Shown here one piece after another: positions 35,928 to 44,895 of a stretch of DNA of 64,000 nt. Under the pieces are notes generated by a model that saw only the letters and a program-made list of their open reading frames with translations, was not told the origin of the DNA and searched no databases. The stretch is taken from the NCBI RefSeq assembly GCF_002252675.1, contig NZ_NQKY01000002.1:186001-250000 (forward strand). The letters are read 5' to 3'. A program made the translations under genes and the position numbers. The stretch is from Synechococcus sp. BO 8801. GTDB taxonomy: Bacteria > Cyanobacteriota > Cyanobacteriia > PCC-6307 > Cyanobiaceae. Numbering within the stretch: the first letter of the stretch is position 1; every line of letters starts with the position of its first letter.

Positions 35928-36521
35928 TCAGCCTGCCGCGCCGTCCAGCCCAGCGGCCGTGGCGGCCACCTCCTCGAGCAGGAACAGGCTGCGAAGGTCG
36001 AGGCCCGCTTCCTCCATCGCCTCGGCACCCCCCTCCTGGCGATCGACGATCGCCACCACCCGCTCCACGGCGTAGCCCGCCTCCTGCAGCTGGGCCACGG
36101 CCTTGAGGGCCGAGCCGCCGGTGGTGACCACGTCCTCCAGGACCGTGATCTGGCTCCCGGCCGGCGGCAGGGGGCCTTCGAGCCAGGCGCCGGTGCCATG
36201 GCCCTTGGCCTCCTTGCGCACGATCAGCGCATCGAGGTCGCGGCCGGCCAGGGCGGCCTGCAGGGCCACCGCGCTCACCAGCGGATCGGCCCCCAGGGTC
36301 AGCCCCGCCACCGCGGCGGCTTCGTCTTCCACCAGCTCCAGCATCAGGCGGCCCAGCAGGGCCAGGCCGATGCCGCTCAGGCTCACCGGCTTGCAGTTGA
36401 CGTAGTGCGGGCTGCGGCGCCCCGAGGCCAGGGTGAAGTCACCCAGCCGGTAGGCCCGCTCCGCCAGCAGGGCGAGCAGGGCGGAACGCTGTTGGCTGGG
36501 GCTGGAGGGCAGGGAGACCAT
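35928..36521 (-). CDS. pyrE: Orotate phosphoribosyltransferase PyrE
   Basis: 197 residues. PRTase fold: [33 protein letters not shown], the catalytic [11 protein letters not shown] and the PRPP loop [20 protein letters not shown]. It converts orotate and PRPP to OMP in pyrimidine synthesis. ATG 36521 gives the usual length. Transcription towards ygfZ suggests a two-gene unit; divergent from the secreted hypothetical protein gene. Confidence 0.96.
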   Translation of the reverse strand: MVSLPSSPSQQRSALLALLAERAYRLGDFTLASGRRSPHYVNCKPVSLSGIGLALLGRLMLELVEDEAAAVAGLTLGADPLVSAVALQAALAGRDLDALIVRKEAKGHGTGAWLEGPLPPAGSQITVLEDVVTTGGSALKAVAQLQEAGYAVERVVAIVDRQEGGAEAMEEAGLDLRSLFLLEEVAATAAGLDGAAG

Positions 36522-36651
36522 GGACGTTGGGGAAGCGGCGTTGGGGAGGCGCGTTGCGGAAGCGGCCGGTGCGGCGGGCCATGGATGGGCGAGAGCGTCA
36601 GAGGTCGCTAACCTGCGCACATATCGCCCCGAGGCTGGGCCTGTAGACCCC

Positions 36652-37221
36652 ATGACAGCACCGATCCTGGCAGTGCCTGCCCCCCTCGCCGCCCGTCTCA
36701 CAGCCCGCCTGTCGGCCCGCCTCGCTGCCGGCGTCACAGCCCTGCTGCCCCTGGTTGTCCTGGCCCCCGCCCTGGCCGGCCCGGTCCTGTGCACCACCAC
36801 CCTCGAAGCCCCCATCCCCGGCTCGGCCGGCACGGGGCCGGTGGAGGTCACCCGCTGCGGCGTGACGCGCTCCGCCCCCGAGCTGATGGAGCAGCGCTTC
36901 TACAGCTTTTCGGCTCCCTTCGCCCAGGGCGTCAACCTGCTCCACCAGATCACCGATCCCCTCGGTCTCTCGATCCCCGGCCGCGATGGCGGCAGGATCG
37001 TCGCCTTCGGTTTCCCCGACCAGAACATCATCTGGGACGGCACCGCCATCGAGAACACCGCGTCGGTGATGCTGACCGATCAGAGCGGTCTGATGCCCCA
37101 GCGCACCGCCGACATCACCAACGGCTTCAGCACCAGCCTCGGGGCTGGGGCCGCCACCCCCACCTACGTCCGGCCGTCGGCCGCCACCACCTGGACCCCG
37201 CCGATCCGGGGCCTCTGGTGA
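36652..37221 (+). CDS. Secreted hypothetical protein
   Basis: 189 residues. A long N-terminal signal region (Ala/Leu-rich to about residue 44, likely cleavage after APALA) precedes a compact domain with [46 protein letters not shown] and [20 protein letters not shown]. Two cysteines (LCTTT and TRCG) could pair in the periplasm. Similar short proteins are common in picocyanobacteria as far as I recall, but no function is known to me. The TMTAPIL start at ATG 36652 is chosen because it opens the signal peptide. Confidence 0.72.
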   Translation: MTAPILAVPAPLAARLTARLSARLAAGVTALLPLVVLAPALAGPVLCTTTLEAPIPGSAGTGPVEVTRCGVTRSAPELMEQRFYSFSAPFAQGVNLLHQITDPLGLSIPGRDGGRIVAFGFPDQNIIWDGTAIENTASVMLTDQSGLMPQRTADITNGFSTSLGAGAATPTYVRPSAATTWTPPIRGLW

Positions 37222-37251
37222 CGCCTCCGCCCAGCCGGTGGCCCGTCCCCC

Positions 37252-37324
37252 GGGGGTCTAGCAATCTGGTGAATGCAGCGAACTCATAATTCGCCTTAGG
37301 CGAGTTCGATCCTCGCGACCCCCA
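37252..37324 (+). tRNA. tRNA with CAU anticodon (Met or Ile2)
   Basis: 73 nt folding as a full cloverleaf: acceptor GGGGGTC/GACCCCC (37252-37258 with 37317-37323), D stem GCA/TGC, anticodon stem GCGAA/TTCGC with loop CTCATAA (anticodon CAT at 37285-37287), variable CTTAG, T stem GCGAG/CTCGC with TTCGATC loop, and discriminator A. No CCA is encoded. The CTCATAA loop fits elongator tRNA-Met or tRNA-Ile2 whose C34 would be modified to lysidine by TilS; the initiator is unlikely because the anticodon stem lacks the G-C run. Which one cannot be settled here. Confidence 0.9.
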
Positions 37325-37330
37325 TCCGCC

Positions 37331-37996
37331 TCACTCGCCCCACATCCGCAGCAGGTTGGCGTAGCTGCGGCTGAGCAGATCGAAGATCTCGTCCTTGCCC
37401 TGCTCCTGGAAGAGGGCGCGCCGGGCGGTGTCGAGCTCGAACAGCAGTTCGCGCCGGTCGCTGCGGCGCACCCTGCTCTGGATCCAGCCCACGGCAACCA
37501 GCCGTTCACCCCGCGTCACCGGCTCCACCCGATGCAGCAGGGAGCTCGGATACACCAGGGCATGGCCGGCGGGCAGCCGCAGGGGGCTCTCACCGCCGGG
37601 ATCCTCCAGCACCAGGGCGCCACCGTCGTACTGATCGGCTTCGCTCAGGAACAGGGTGAAGGAGAGGTCGGAGCGGCCGCCGGCCATGAAGGCATTGTCG
37701 ACGTGACGGCCGTAGCCCTCGCCGACGCCGCAGCGGCTGAAGCGCAGGTTGTGCAGCCGCACCGGCAGGGCCGCCGCCTGGAGCAGCGGATGCTGGAGCA
37801 GGCGGTCGCTGAGGGCGGAGGCGAGGGTCTGGTGCAGGGAGGACCCCGGGTCCAGCTGGCGGTTGCGCTTCACGGCCCGGGCATGCCATCCGGCCGTTTC
37901 GGCCCCGTCCCGCCAGGGGACGTCCTCCGCCAGCAGGGCCTGCCGCAGCTCGTCGACCTGACCGGCACTCAGCAGGGGTTCGAGACGGAACTGCAT
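37331..37996 (-). CDS. Fe(II)/2-oxoglutarate PKHD-type hydroxylase
   Basis: 221 residues from ATG 37996. PiuC/PKHD hydroxylase family: the iron site HxD in YGRHVDNAFMAGGRSDLSFT, the distal His in YPSSLLHRVEPVTRGERLVA (with the 2-oxoglutarate Arg), and the C-terminal WIQSRVRRSDRRELLFELD common to this family. PiuC-type proteins are linked to iron uptake in other bacteria, but no transporter is adjacent here. It ends 7 bp after the tRNA, on the opposite strand. Confidence 0.92.
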   Translation of the reverse strand: MQFRLEPLLSAGQVDELRQALLAEDVPWRDGAETAGWHARAVKRNRQLDPGSSLHQTLASALSDRLLQHPLLQAAALPVRLHNLRFSRCGVGEGYGRHVDNAFMAGGRSDLSFTLFLSEADQYDGGALVLEDPGGESPLRLPAGHALVYPSSLLHRVEPVTRGERLVAVGWIQSRVRRSDRRELLFELDTARRALFQEQGKDEIFDLLSRSYANLLRMWGE

Positions 37997-38051
37997 TCTC
38001 CGGCTGTCCGCTGCGCCACAATTCTCCCCCCACCCCACCACGGTGCATGCC

Positions 38052-38273
38052 ATGGCCCGATCCAGCATCGCCCTGTTCCTGGTCACCACCGGCCTGATCA
38101 CGGCCACGATGGGCTGCGCCCAGGCCCCCGAAGCGAAGGACCAGGAGGGCGGCGAGAATGGCATCAGCGCCCCGGCCGAGGAACGGCCGGCCCCCGGGGC
38201 GCCGGATGGGGCCGGCAAGGACGGCGACAAGGACGGTGACGGTGGCGAGGGCGGCGAAGGCGGCGAAGGCTGA
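38052..38273 (+). CDS. Small acidic lipoprotein-like protein
   Basis: 73 residues from ATG 38052; GTG 38043 is possible. An N-terminal hydrophobic stretch SSIALFLVTTGLITATMGCA ends with a weak lipobox (TMGC), followed by an acidic, Gly/Glu/Asp-rich tail with KDGDKDGDGG and a GEGGEGGEG repeat. It would be an envelope lipoprotein with a disordered, negatively charged tail, perhaps binding cations; that is speculative. Two genes on, the CNNM/CBS gene begins 42 bp downstream on the same strand. Confidence 0.55.
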   Translation: MARSSIALFLVTTGLITATMGCAQAPEAKDQEGGENGISAPAEERPAPGAPDGAGKDGDKDGDGGEGGEGGEG

Positions 38274-38315
38274 GCCGGGCCGCGGGGCCTAACCTTCAGC
38301 CACGACACCCCACCG

Positions 38316-39590
38316 ATGCGCTTCCTGGTTCTGGCGATCCTGTTGGCCCTGCTGGCCTTCTTCGCTGCCGGGGAGCTTGCGTTGATCCGTCTGCGGCCCA
38401 GCCGCGTCCAGCAGCTCGAAGAGGCGGAGGAGCCCGGCGCCCGTTCCGTGGCCCGGCTTCAGCACCGGATGCGCAGCGTCCTGGTGGCCACCCAGCTGGG
38501 TCTGGTGCTGGCGCTGCTGGCCATGGGCTGGCTGGCCCGGGGCCTGGCGGAGCAGGTGGCCGGCTGGATGGGCCGGGGCGAGCAGGCCTGGATCGATGCC
38601 GGGGTCTTCCTGGTGCTGGCCCTGCTGGCCACCCTCCTGGGCGGGCTGGTGCCCAAGGCCTGGGTGCTGCACCGTCCCGAGGGCTCGGCCCTGCGGCTGG
38701 CGCCGCTGCTGGAGTCCCTCACCCGCACCCTGGCGCCGCTGCTTCTGGTGATCGAGCGCTTCAGCGGCGGGCTGCTGCGGCTGCTGGGCCTGCCGCGCAA
38801 CTGGGATGAGCTGGTGCCGGTGCTGTCGGCCGGTGAGCTGGAGACGCTCATCGAGAGCGGCAGTGTCACCGGCCTGATGCCCGACGAGCGCAGCATCCTC
38901 GAGGGGGTGTTCTCCCTGCGGGACACGCTGGTGCGCGAGGTGATGATGCCGCGCTCCGGCATGGTCACCCTGCCGCTGGATGTCACCTTCGCCCAGATGA
39001 TGGAAGCGGTGCATGCCAGCCAGCACGCCCGCTTCCCGGTGATCGGCAGCTCCCTCGACGACGTGCGCGGCATGCTCGACCTGCGGCGGCTGGCCGAGCC
39101 GATCGCCCGGGGCCAGCTGCACCCCGACACGGCCCTGGCCCCCTGGATCCTGCCGGTGGCCCAGGTGCAGGAAAGCGCCTCCCTGGCCGATCTTCTGCCG
39201 CTGATCCGCAGCGGCCAGCCCCTGCTGGTGGTGGTGGATGAACACGGCGGCACGGAGGGGCTGGTCACCGTGGCCGACCTCACCGGCGAGATCGTCGGCG
39301 AGGACGAGAACCCCCTGGAGACGGCCCAGGACCTGCTGCCCCTCGTCGACGGCAGCTGGTCGGCGGCGGGGGACCTGGAGATCGTCGAGCTCAACCGCCA
39401 GCTGGGCCTGCAGCTGCCCGAGGCGGACGGCCACCACACCCTGGCCGGTTTCGTTCTGGAACGGCTCCAGCACATCCCTTCCCCTGGGGAGGGTCTCCGC
39501 TGGCAGGGCGTCCGCATCGACGTTCTCACCATGGACGGCCCCCGCATCGAGCGGGTTCAGATCACCCTCGCCAGCACGGACGGAACCTGA
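38316..39590 (+). CDS. CNNM/CorC-type membrane protein with CBS domains
   Basis: 424 residues. An N-terminal DUF21/CNNM membrane domain with about four hydrophobic segments (residues 1-150), then a CBS pair (VREVMMPRSGMVTLPLDVTF, ARFPVIGSSLDDVRGMLDL, LLVVVDEHGGTEGLVTVADL), then a C-terminal CorC/HlyC transporter-associated domain (LEIVELNRQLGLQLPE, HHTLAGFVLERLQHIP). CNNM proteins handle Mg2+ or other divalent cations, by efflux or regulation. The CBS pair would sense ATP-Mg. A substrate cannot be given. Confidence 0.9.
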   Translation: MRFLVLAILLALLAFFAAGELALIRLRPSRVQQLEEAEEPGARSVARLQHRMRSVLVATQLGLVLALLAMGWLARGLAEQVAGWMGRGEQAWIDAGVFLVLALLATLLGGLVPKAWVLHRPEGSALRLAPLLESLTRTLAPLLLVIERFSGGLLRLLGLPRNWDELVPVLSAGELETLIESGSVTGLMPDERSILEGVFSLRDTLVREVMMPRSGMVTLPLDVTFAQMMEAVHASQHARFPVIGSSLDDVRGMLDLRRLAEPIARGQLHPDTALAPWILPVAQVQESASLADLLPLIRSGQPLLVVVDEHGGTEGLVTVADLTGEIVGEDENPLETAQDLLPLVDGSWSAAGDLEIVELNRQLGLQLPEADGHHTLAGFVLERLQHIPSPGEGLRWQGVRIDVLTMDGPRIERVQITLASTDGT

Positions 39591-39625
39591 TCATCGATAA
39601 TGCGGCCACCTGCTCTGCCCCTGCC

Positions 39626-40618
39626 ATGAACCCAGTGCGCGTGGGTGTCATCGGCATCGGCAACATGGGCTGGCACCACGCCCGGGTGCTGAGCCTGCTC
39701 CGCGATGCCGAACTGGTGGGTGTCGCCGACCCCGACGAGGCCCGCGGCCGGCTGGCGGTGGAGCAGTTCGACTGCCGCTGGTTCCCCGCCTACGAAGATC
39801 TGCTCGGCGAGGTGGAGGCCGTCTGCATCGCCGTTCCCACCCTGCTGCACCACCGGGTCGGCATGGCCTGCCTGCAGGCGGGGGTGCACGTGCTGATCGA
39901 GAAGCCGATCGCCGCCACCCAGGAGGAGGCCGCCGACCTGATCGGCGCCGCCGAGGCGGCCGGACGCCTGCTGCAGGTGGGCCACATCGAGCGGTTCAAC
40001 CCCGCCTTCCGGGAGCTGCTGCGGGTGGTGGCCAACGAGGAGGTGGTGGTGCTCGAGGCACGGCGCCACAGCCCCAACGCCGACCGGGCCAACGACGTGT
40101 CGGTGGTGCTCGATCTGATGATCCACGACATCGATCTGGTGCTCGAACTGGCCGCCTCCCCGGTGGTGCGGCTGGCGGCGGCCGGCGGCCGCAGCTCCGA
40201 TGGCCCGATCGACTACGTCAACGCCACCCTGGGCTTCGCCAACGGCGTGGTGGCCAGCCTCACGGCCAGCAAGATGGCCCACCGCAAGATCCGCAGCCTC
40301 AGCGCCCACTGCCGCAGCAGCCTGATGGAGACGGATTTCCTCAACCGCAATCTGCGCATCCACCGGCGCTCCCATGAATCGGTCAGCGCCGACCACGGCG
40401 AGCTGCTTTACCGCAACGACGGCTTCATCGAAGAGGTGAGCACCACCTCGATCGAACCCCTCTACGCCGAACTCGAGCACTTCCTCCAGTGCGTGCGTGG
40501 TCGGGAGACCCCGGCCGTGGATGGCCTGCAGGCCTCCCGGGCCCTGCAGCTGGCCGATCTGATCGAGCAGTGCGTCGAGCAGCCCAACCTCTGCATGGCC
40601 CTGGAGGCCCCGATCTAG
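39626..40618 (+). CDS. Gfo/Idh/MocA-family oxidoreductase
   Basis: 330 residues. An N-terminal Rossmann fold with VGVIGIGNMGWHHARVLSLL and VHVLIEKPIAATQEEAADLI (the EKP motif), then a C-terminal domain with LDLMIHDIDLVLELA. Gfo/Idh/MocA enzymes oxidise or reduce sugars and nucleotide sugars with NAD(P). Closest relatives of this look are UDP-N-acetylglucosamine 3-dehydrogenase-like proteins, but that is inference. Its last 4 bp overlap the GH15 gene, convergently. Confidence 0.9.
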   Translation: MNPVRVGVIGIGNMGWHHARVLSLLRDAELVGVADPDEARGRLAVEQFDCRWFPAYEDLLGEVEAVCIAVPTLLHHRVGMACLQAGVHVLIEKPIAATQEEAADLIGAAEAAGRLLQVGHIERFNPAFRELLRVVANEEVVVLEARRHSPNADRANDVSVVLDLMIHDIDLVLELAASPVVRLAAAGGRSSDGPIDYVNATLGFANGVVASLTASKMAHRKIRSLSAHCRSSLMETDFLNRNLRIHRRSHESVSADHGELLYRNDGFIEEVSTTSIEPLYAELEHFLQCVRGRETPAVDGLQASRALQLADLIEQCVEQPNLCMALEAPI

Positions 40619-43600
40619 ACACCCGCCGCCGGGATCATCGCGGCAGGGGCCGCGTCCCTGTCGGCCAGCTCCTGCAGGGCCAGCAGCTGCCAGCGGCGGC
40701 AGTCGGCCGGGGAGGAGCGGTAGAAGAGATCCCAGGCCTCAGCCTTGTGTCGGCCGTAGGCCTCGCTCGGCACCTCGGGATGGCGCTGCTGCCAGCCCAC
40801 CCGCACGGCGTGGCCGATCACCACGTCCAGGGCCAGGTCATCGTCGAACTGGACCTGGGGGTTGGCGGCCACGAAGGCCATCAGGGTGAGCAGGGTCTCG
40901 ATGCAGAGCCGGCGGTACTCCGGCGCTTCGATCTTGCTCAGCAGGTGCTCCACCAGGATCGCGAAGTTCTTTTCCCCCGGTGTCTTCTCGCGCAGCAGGG
41001 GGGCGCTCTCCAGCCGGTTGCGCCGTTCCAGCTTGTCGCCGATCACCAGGCCCCGGCAGTGGTGCAGCAGGTCCCAGATGCCCGGGTAGAAGTCCTTCGG
41101 CACCCGTTGCAGCGCCCCGAGCCGCATGCGGTGCTGCAGCCAGCTGCCGTCCTTGGGCAGTTCCGCCAGGGGGTCGGGCACCTCCCAGCGCACCCGCCCG
41201 CGCAGGTGCAGCTGCTCCTTGCGCTGCAGGGAGGCCCGGGCGTGCTCCACGTCCGCCAGCACGGCCCGCAGCCGGCGGCGGATGGCGTGGGGCGGCAGGG
41301 CGCAGAGGGCCTCGAAGGCCTCACTGGGGCTGAGGTTGGCCTCCGCCGCCAGCTCGCCGGTGAGCAGCAGCAGGAACTGACCCAGCTGCAGGGTGAGGCT
41401 GCCGCTGAGCAGATCCACGTCCGAGCGGGCCAGGGCGTCGATGGCCAGCAGCAGCTCCTGCTGCAGCATCCATTCCCGGCCGTCCTCGCCGCTGAAGCGG
41501 CGCACCATCGCCGCGATCGCCAGGCTGCCCTCCGGATGGCCGAGCAGCGAATCGCGCGTGTAGTTGCGGCCCACCACCACCTGCTTCTGGCGCAGCAGCA
41601 GGTCGGTGAGGGCATCCTCCAGCTGGGGGTGCACCAGGCCCATGGCGCCGGCGGCCCGGCGCACCACGCTCCAGTCGGCGTCGGCGAGGCCGCGGCGGTA
41701 GACCTCCTCCAGCAGCACCATCAGCCGCACCCCCGGGCCGCTGCGGGGTCCCTGCAGGCGGGCATTGGGGCCGAGCCGGCGGCTCAGCAGCTCCAGCACC
41801 TCGGCCTGCTCCTCCAGGGAGCGGCTGGCCCAGAGCCTGTCCACCAGGTGGGCCAGCGGCACGTCCTCCAGCTCCTGCTCCTGGCGGGCGGTGAGCGGCT
41901 GGTGGCTGGCGCTGGGCGGCAGCAGGGTGTGGCCGTCCGGCACCAGATCGCAGGCCGCCAGCGCCTGGGGCGGCAGGTCGATCAGGCTGGCGAGCGGCAC
42001 CAGCGCCTCCAGCGACACCAGCCGCACCGGCACCGAGCCCAGCTGGCCCTGCTGCAGATCGCGGCCCAGGTTCAGGAAGGCGTCCGGGTCGCGGCGGAAG
42101 GGGCCAGCGGCGACCGGCACGAGCAGCAGCGGGGCGCCGGAGCCCCGCCAGTGGCGCTGCAGCACCCGCACCTCGGTTGCCACCGTGTCCACCAGCACCT
42201 GGGCATCGTCGGCCAGGTAGAAGGTGTCCTCCTCCAGCACCGCCGGCAGGAAGCCGATCAGTTCGCCGTCGTGGCGGTAGAGCCGGGCGGTGGCCTGGGT
42301 CTCCATGCGCACCGGCGGGTGGCCCGAGAGGCCCAGGCGGCCGTTGGCGCCCACCGTCGCCAGGCGCCGGGCCAGCTCGCTGGAACTGGCCACCCGCAGG
42401 GGGGACGTCCCGTCCGAGGGCCGCCGCACCGGCAGGCCGGCCTCCGCCAGGGCCGCGGCGATGCTGTCGTCGGCCGGAGCCAGGGCCACCAGCACCTCCT
42501 CGGCCCCCGGGGGGTTGGGGTGACGGCGCCCGCAGGGGTCGAGATCCTCGGCGGTGATCAGGCCGTGCAGCAGCAGATCCGACAGCCAGGTGAGGCTCTG
42601 GGTCCAGAGCAGGGGCACGTTCTCGTTGGGGACGCGGGTCTGGCTGCCGGGCTGGCGGCGCTCGGCCTCGATCAGCCGCTCCGGCACCAGGTAGAGCTCC
42701 GGCAGCAGGGCCTCCCCGTCGACCGACACGCTCAGCTCCGCCAGCTGCTCCCGCCAGCGGCGGGCTTCCTCCCAGCGGCCCTCGCAGCAGGCGGTGATCA
42801 GCTCGTAGGCCAGGAACAGGGGCCACTCGGATTCGATGTGCTCGAACTGGGCCAGCTCCTCCCGTTCGTAGTGGAGCCGGGTCACGTCCTCCAGCACCGT
42901 CTGGTGGCCATCGCGCCGGAATCGCTTGTAGCCGTAGGACCCGGCCAGCTCGCTGCGGATCTTCTCCCGGGTGCGCTCCACCAGCGCCGGATCCTCCACG
43001 GCCCAGGCGGGGTAGCCGATCACCGACAGGCAGGCGCTGTCCACCTCCTTGCTGGCCGATTCCCTCGGCAGCAGGCCGCGCAGGGCACGCCGCAGCCGGA
43101 CGATGGCGTCATGGGGGATGGTCAGGCAGCAGCTGCCGTCGCCCTGGGGGCCGTAGAGATCCAGACCCACGAGGGTCTCGAGGGCGGCCTTCACCATGCC
43201 GATCGAGCTGGCGTTGCGCTCCGGCTGGCCGTGGTTGCCCTTGTCGCCCCGCTCCCAGATGCCGTAGTCGGCCACCCGGTAGGCCCGGGCCACGTAGTAG
43301 ACGAGGTTCTGGAGGAAATCGCGTTCGTGGCTGGTCTGCACGATCACCAGGCCCGAGCGGGTGAGCTGGGCGAGCTGCAGCAGGAACAGGGCCGTGGCGT
43401 CGAGCTGCAGATGGCCCCAGCCGTCGTCGTCCACCACCGGATCGCCCGTGGCGGTGTCGAACTTGGCGTGGATGGCGTCGAGGCGCTCGAGGCTGGTCTT
43501 GAAGCGCTCCACCTTCGCCGACTGGCGCATCATCGAGCGCATCAGCCCCCGCATCAGCTGCAGCACCCGCTGCTCCAGTTCGAAGCTGCGGCGGCAGGGT

Positions 43601-43869
43601 CCCTGCAGCCGACGGTGGGCCAGGGCCAGCCCCCAGACGCACTGGATGGAGTAGACGCAGTCCCGCACCCAGGCATCGCCGTAGTTGCCGTGCACGGTGC
43701 TGGCGGTGCTGGCGGGCAGCAGACCCGTGATCGGATGCTGGCGCCGCAGGACGACGTGCTCGATGCCGCGGTCGAGCCGTTCCAGGAGCTCTCTGGCCTC
43801 CGCCTCGCCGGTGGAAGGGGCTGGCGGATCGATCACGCCCCTGTCGCCATTGCTCGCCGTGCTCATCAT
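40615..43869 (-). CDS. Glycoside hydrolase family 15-related protein
   Basis: 1084 residues. Large cyanobacterial protein related to GH15 and the phosphorylase kinase alpha/beta subunits: STVHGNYGDAWVRDCVYSIQ near residue 60, WGHLQLDATALFLLQLAQL, NASSIGMVKAALETL, DSACLSVIGYPAWAVED and NENVPLLWTQSLTWLSDLLL in the (alpha/alpha)6 region (to about 480). The rest is long and specific, ending in a region like the phosphorylase kinase C-terminal part (YPGIWDLLHHCRGLVIGDKL). Whether it hydrolyses an alpha-glucan or regulates glycogen metabolism is unknown. ATG 43869/43866 both fit. Divergent from the WecB/TagA gene by 79 bp. Confidence 0.88.
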   Translation of the reverse strand: MMSTASNGDRGVIDPPAPSTGEAEARELLERLDRGIEHVVLRRQHPITGLLPASTASTVHGNYGDAWVRDCVYSIQCVWGLALAHRRLQGPCRRSFELEQRVLQLMRGLMRSMMRQSAKVERFKTSLERLDAIHAKFDTATGDPVVDDDGWGHLQLDATALFLLQLAQLTRSGLVIVQTSHERDFLQNLVYYVARAYRVADYGIWERGDKGNHGQPERNASSIGMVKAALETLVGLDLYGPQGDGSCCLTIPHDAIVRLRRALRGLLPRESASKEVDSACLSVIGYPAWAVEDPALVERTREKIRSELAGSYGYKRFRRDGHQTVLEDVTRLHYEREELAQFEHIESEWPLFLAYELITACCEGRWEEARRWREQLAELSVSVDGEALLPELYLVPERLIEAERRQPGSQTRVPNENVPLLWTQSLTWLSDLLLHGLITAEDLDPCGRRHPNPPGAEEVLVALAPADDSIAAALAEAGLPVRRPSDGTSPLRVASSSELARRLATVGANGRLGLSGHPPVRMETQATARLYRHDGELIGFLPAVLEEDTFYLADDAQVLVDTVATEVRVLQRHWRGSGAPLLLVPVAAGPFRRDPDAFLNLGRDLQQGQLGSVPVRLVSLEALVPLASLIDLPPQALAACDLVPDGHTLLPPSASHQPLTARQEQELEDVPLAHLVDRLWASRSLEEQAEVLELLSRRLGPNARLQGPRSGPGVRLMVLLEEVYRRGLADADWSVVRRAAGAMGLVHPQLEDALTDLLLRQKQVVVGRNYTRDSLLGHPEGSLAIAAMVRRFSGEDGREWMLQQELLLAIDALARSDVDLLSGSLTLQLGQFLLLLTGELAAEANLSPSEAFEALCALPPHAIRRRLRAVLADVEHARASLQRKEQLHLRGRVRWEVPDPLAELPKDGSWLQHRMRLGALQRVPKDFYPGIWDLLHHCRGLVIGDKLERRNRLESAPLLREKTPGEKNFAILVEHLLSKIEAPEYRRLCIETLLTLMAFVAANPQVQFDDDLALDVVIGHAVRVGWQQRHPEVPSEAYGRHKAEAWDLFYRSSPADCRRWQLLALQELADRDAAPAAMIPAAGV

Positions 43870-43948
43870 GGTCGCGTCAGGACGGGGCGTGCCGGTGGTG
43901 GCGGCCGTGGAACCAGGCCATAGATTCTCCCCGCCGTCGTTCCTTCCC

Positions 43949-44677
43949 ATGGCAGCCCTCGCGACCACGCCGGTCCGTGCCCGCGTCCTGGGCATTCCTG
44001 TGAATGTAAGCAACGACGTCTTCCGGGACGCCGTGGCCCTGCACGCGGCCGGCGGTGGCCAGATCGTCACCCTCAATGCGGAGATGACGATGGCGGCCCT
44101 GGCGGATCCCGCCCTGGGGGCGGCGATCGAGGCGGCCCGGATGGTCATCCCCGATGGGGCCGGCGTGGTCTGGGCCCTGGGCCGCCAGTCGCACCGGGTG
44201 CGCCGGGCTCCGGGCATCGAGCTGGCCCGCCGCCTGCTCGACCATGCGGCCGCCAGCGGTTGGCGGGTGGCCCTGGTGGGGGCGAGTCCGGCGGTGATGG
44301 ATCAGCTGCGCGATCGCCTCGCCCACGACCTTCCTGGGCTGAAGCTCGTCTTCAGCGTCCACGGCTACCAGAGCGCGGATGCCTGGCCCGGGCTCGAGCG
44401 TCAGCTGCTGCAGTGCCGCCCGGATCTGGTGCTGGTGGCCCTGGGGGTGCCGCGCCAGGAGACCTGGATCCAGGAGCAGCCCGGACCCCGCAGCGGCCTC
44501 TGGATGGGGGTGGGCGGCAGCTTCGACATCTGGGCCGGCGCCAAGAAGCGGGCCCCCGCCTGGATGGGAGCCCTGCACATCGAGTGGCTCTACCGGCTGA
44601 TCAAGGAGCCCAGCCGCTGGCGGCGCATGCTCTCGCTGCCGGCCTTCGCCTGGGCTGTGCTGCGCGAACGCCGCTGA
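43949..44677 (+). CDS. WecB/TagA/CpsF-type glycosyltransferase
   Basis: 242 residues. Family marks: RVLGIPVNVSNDVFRDAV, IVTLNAEMTMAALADPAL, MVIPDGAGVVWALGR, RVALVGASPAVMDQL, DLVLVALGVPRQETWIQEQP and WMGVGGSFDIWAGAKKRAPA, plus C-terminal LHIEWLYRLIKEPSRWRRM that binds the membrane. WecB/TagA enzymes add ManNAc(A)-like sugars to undecaprenyl-linked GlcNAc. It could act after the WecA-like transferase of this window (60.6 kb), which is inferred. Confidence 0.93.
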   Translation: MAALATTPVRARVLGIPVNVSNDVFRDAVALHAAGGGQIVTLNAEMTMAALADPALGAAIEAARMVIPDGAGVVWALGRQSHRVRRAPGIELARRLLDHAAASGWRVALVGASPAVMDQLRDRLAHDLPGLKLVFSVHGYQSADAWPGLERQLLQCRPDLVLVALGVPRQETWIQEQPGPRSGLWMGVGGSFDIWAGAKKRAPAWMGALHIEWLYRLIKEPSRWRRMLSLPAFAWAVLRERR

Positions 44678-44704
44678 ACGGTGGTGCTCAGTGAACGCCG
44701 CTGA

Positions 44705-44863
44705 TCAGCGGAAGCCGACGGAGGCCTGCCAGACGAAGGCCAGCAGCAGGAAGAACAGGGGAATGATCGGCAGGATGTCCACCAGGGGGCCGAAGGCTTG
44801 GTACGCCTCGGGCAGCTGGGCGAGGGTATGGGGCGCGTAGCTGGCCAGCAGGGAGAGAGCCAT
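44705..44863 (-). CDS. psbK: Photosystem II protein PsbK
   Basis: 52 residues. A cleavable leader is followed by the mature subunit beginning near [16 protein letters not shown] and continuing through one transmembrane helix [20 protein letters not shown]. PsbK is a small PSII subunit near CP43. It lies 32 bp downstream of tgt, a conserved cyanobacterial pairing. The gene is short and easily missed; the ending WQASVGFR is diagnostic. Confidence 0.96.
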   Translation of the reverse strand: MALSLLASYAPHTLAQLPEAYQAFGPLVDILPIIPLFFLLLAFVWQASVGFR

Positions 44864-44895
44864 GCCTGGGGGAGAACCGTTGCAATGGCCGGAAC

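Noticed and set aside
38223-38270. Short GGCGAAGGC-like tandem repeat as a CRISPR or VNTR
   Set aside because: It encodes the GEG repeats of the small lipoprotein and is a simple coding repeat, not an array with spacers.
40489-43923. 1144-codon plus-strand open frame
   Set aside because: Antisense shadow of the GH15-related gene, which has clear family motifs on the minus strand.
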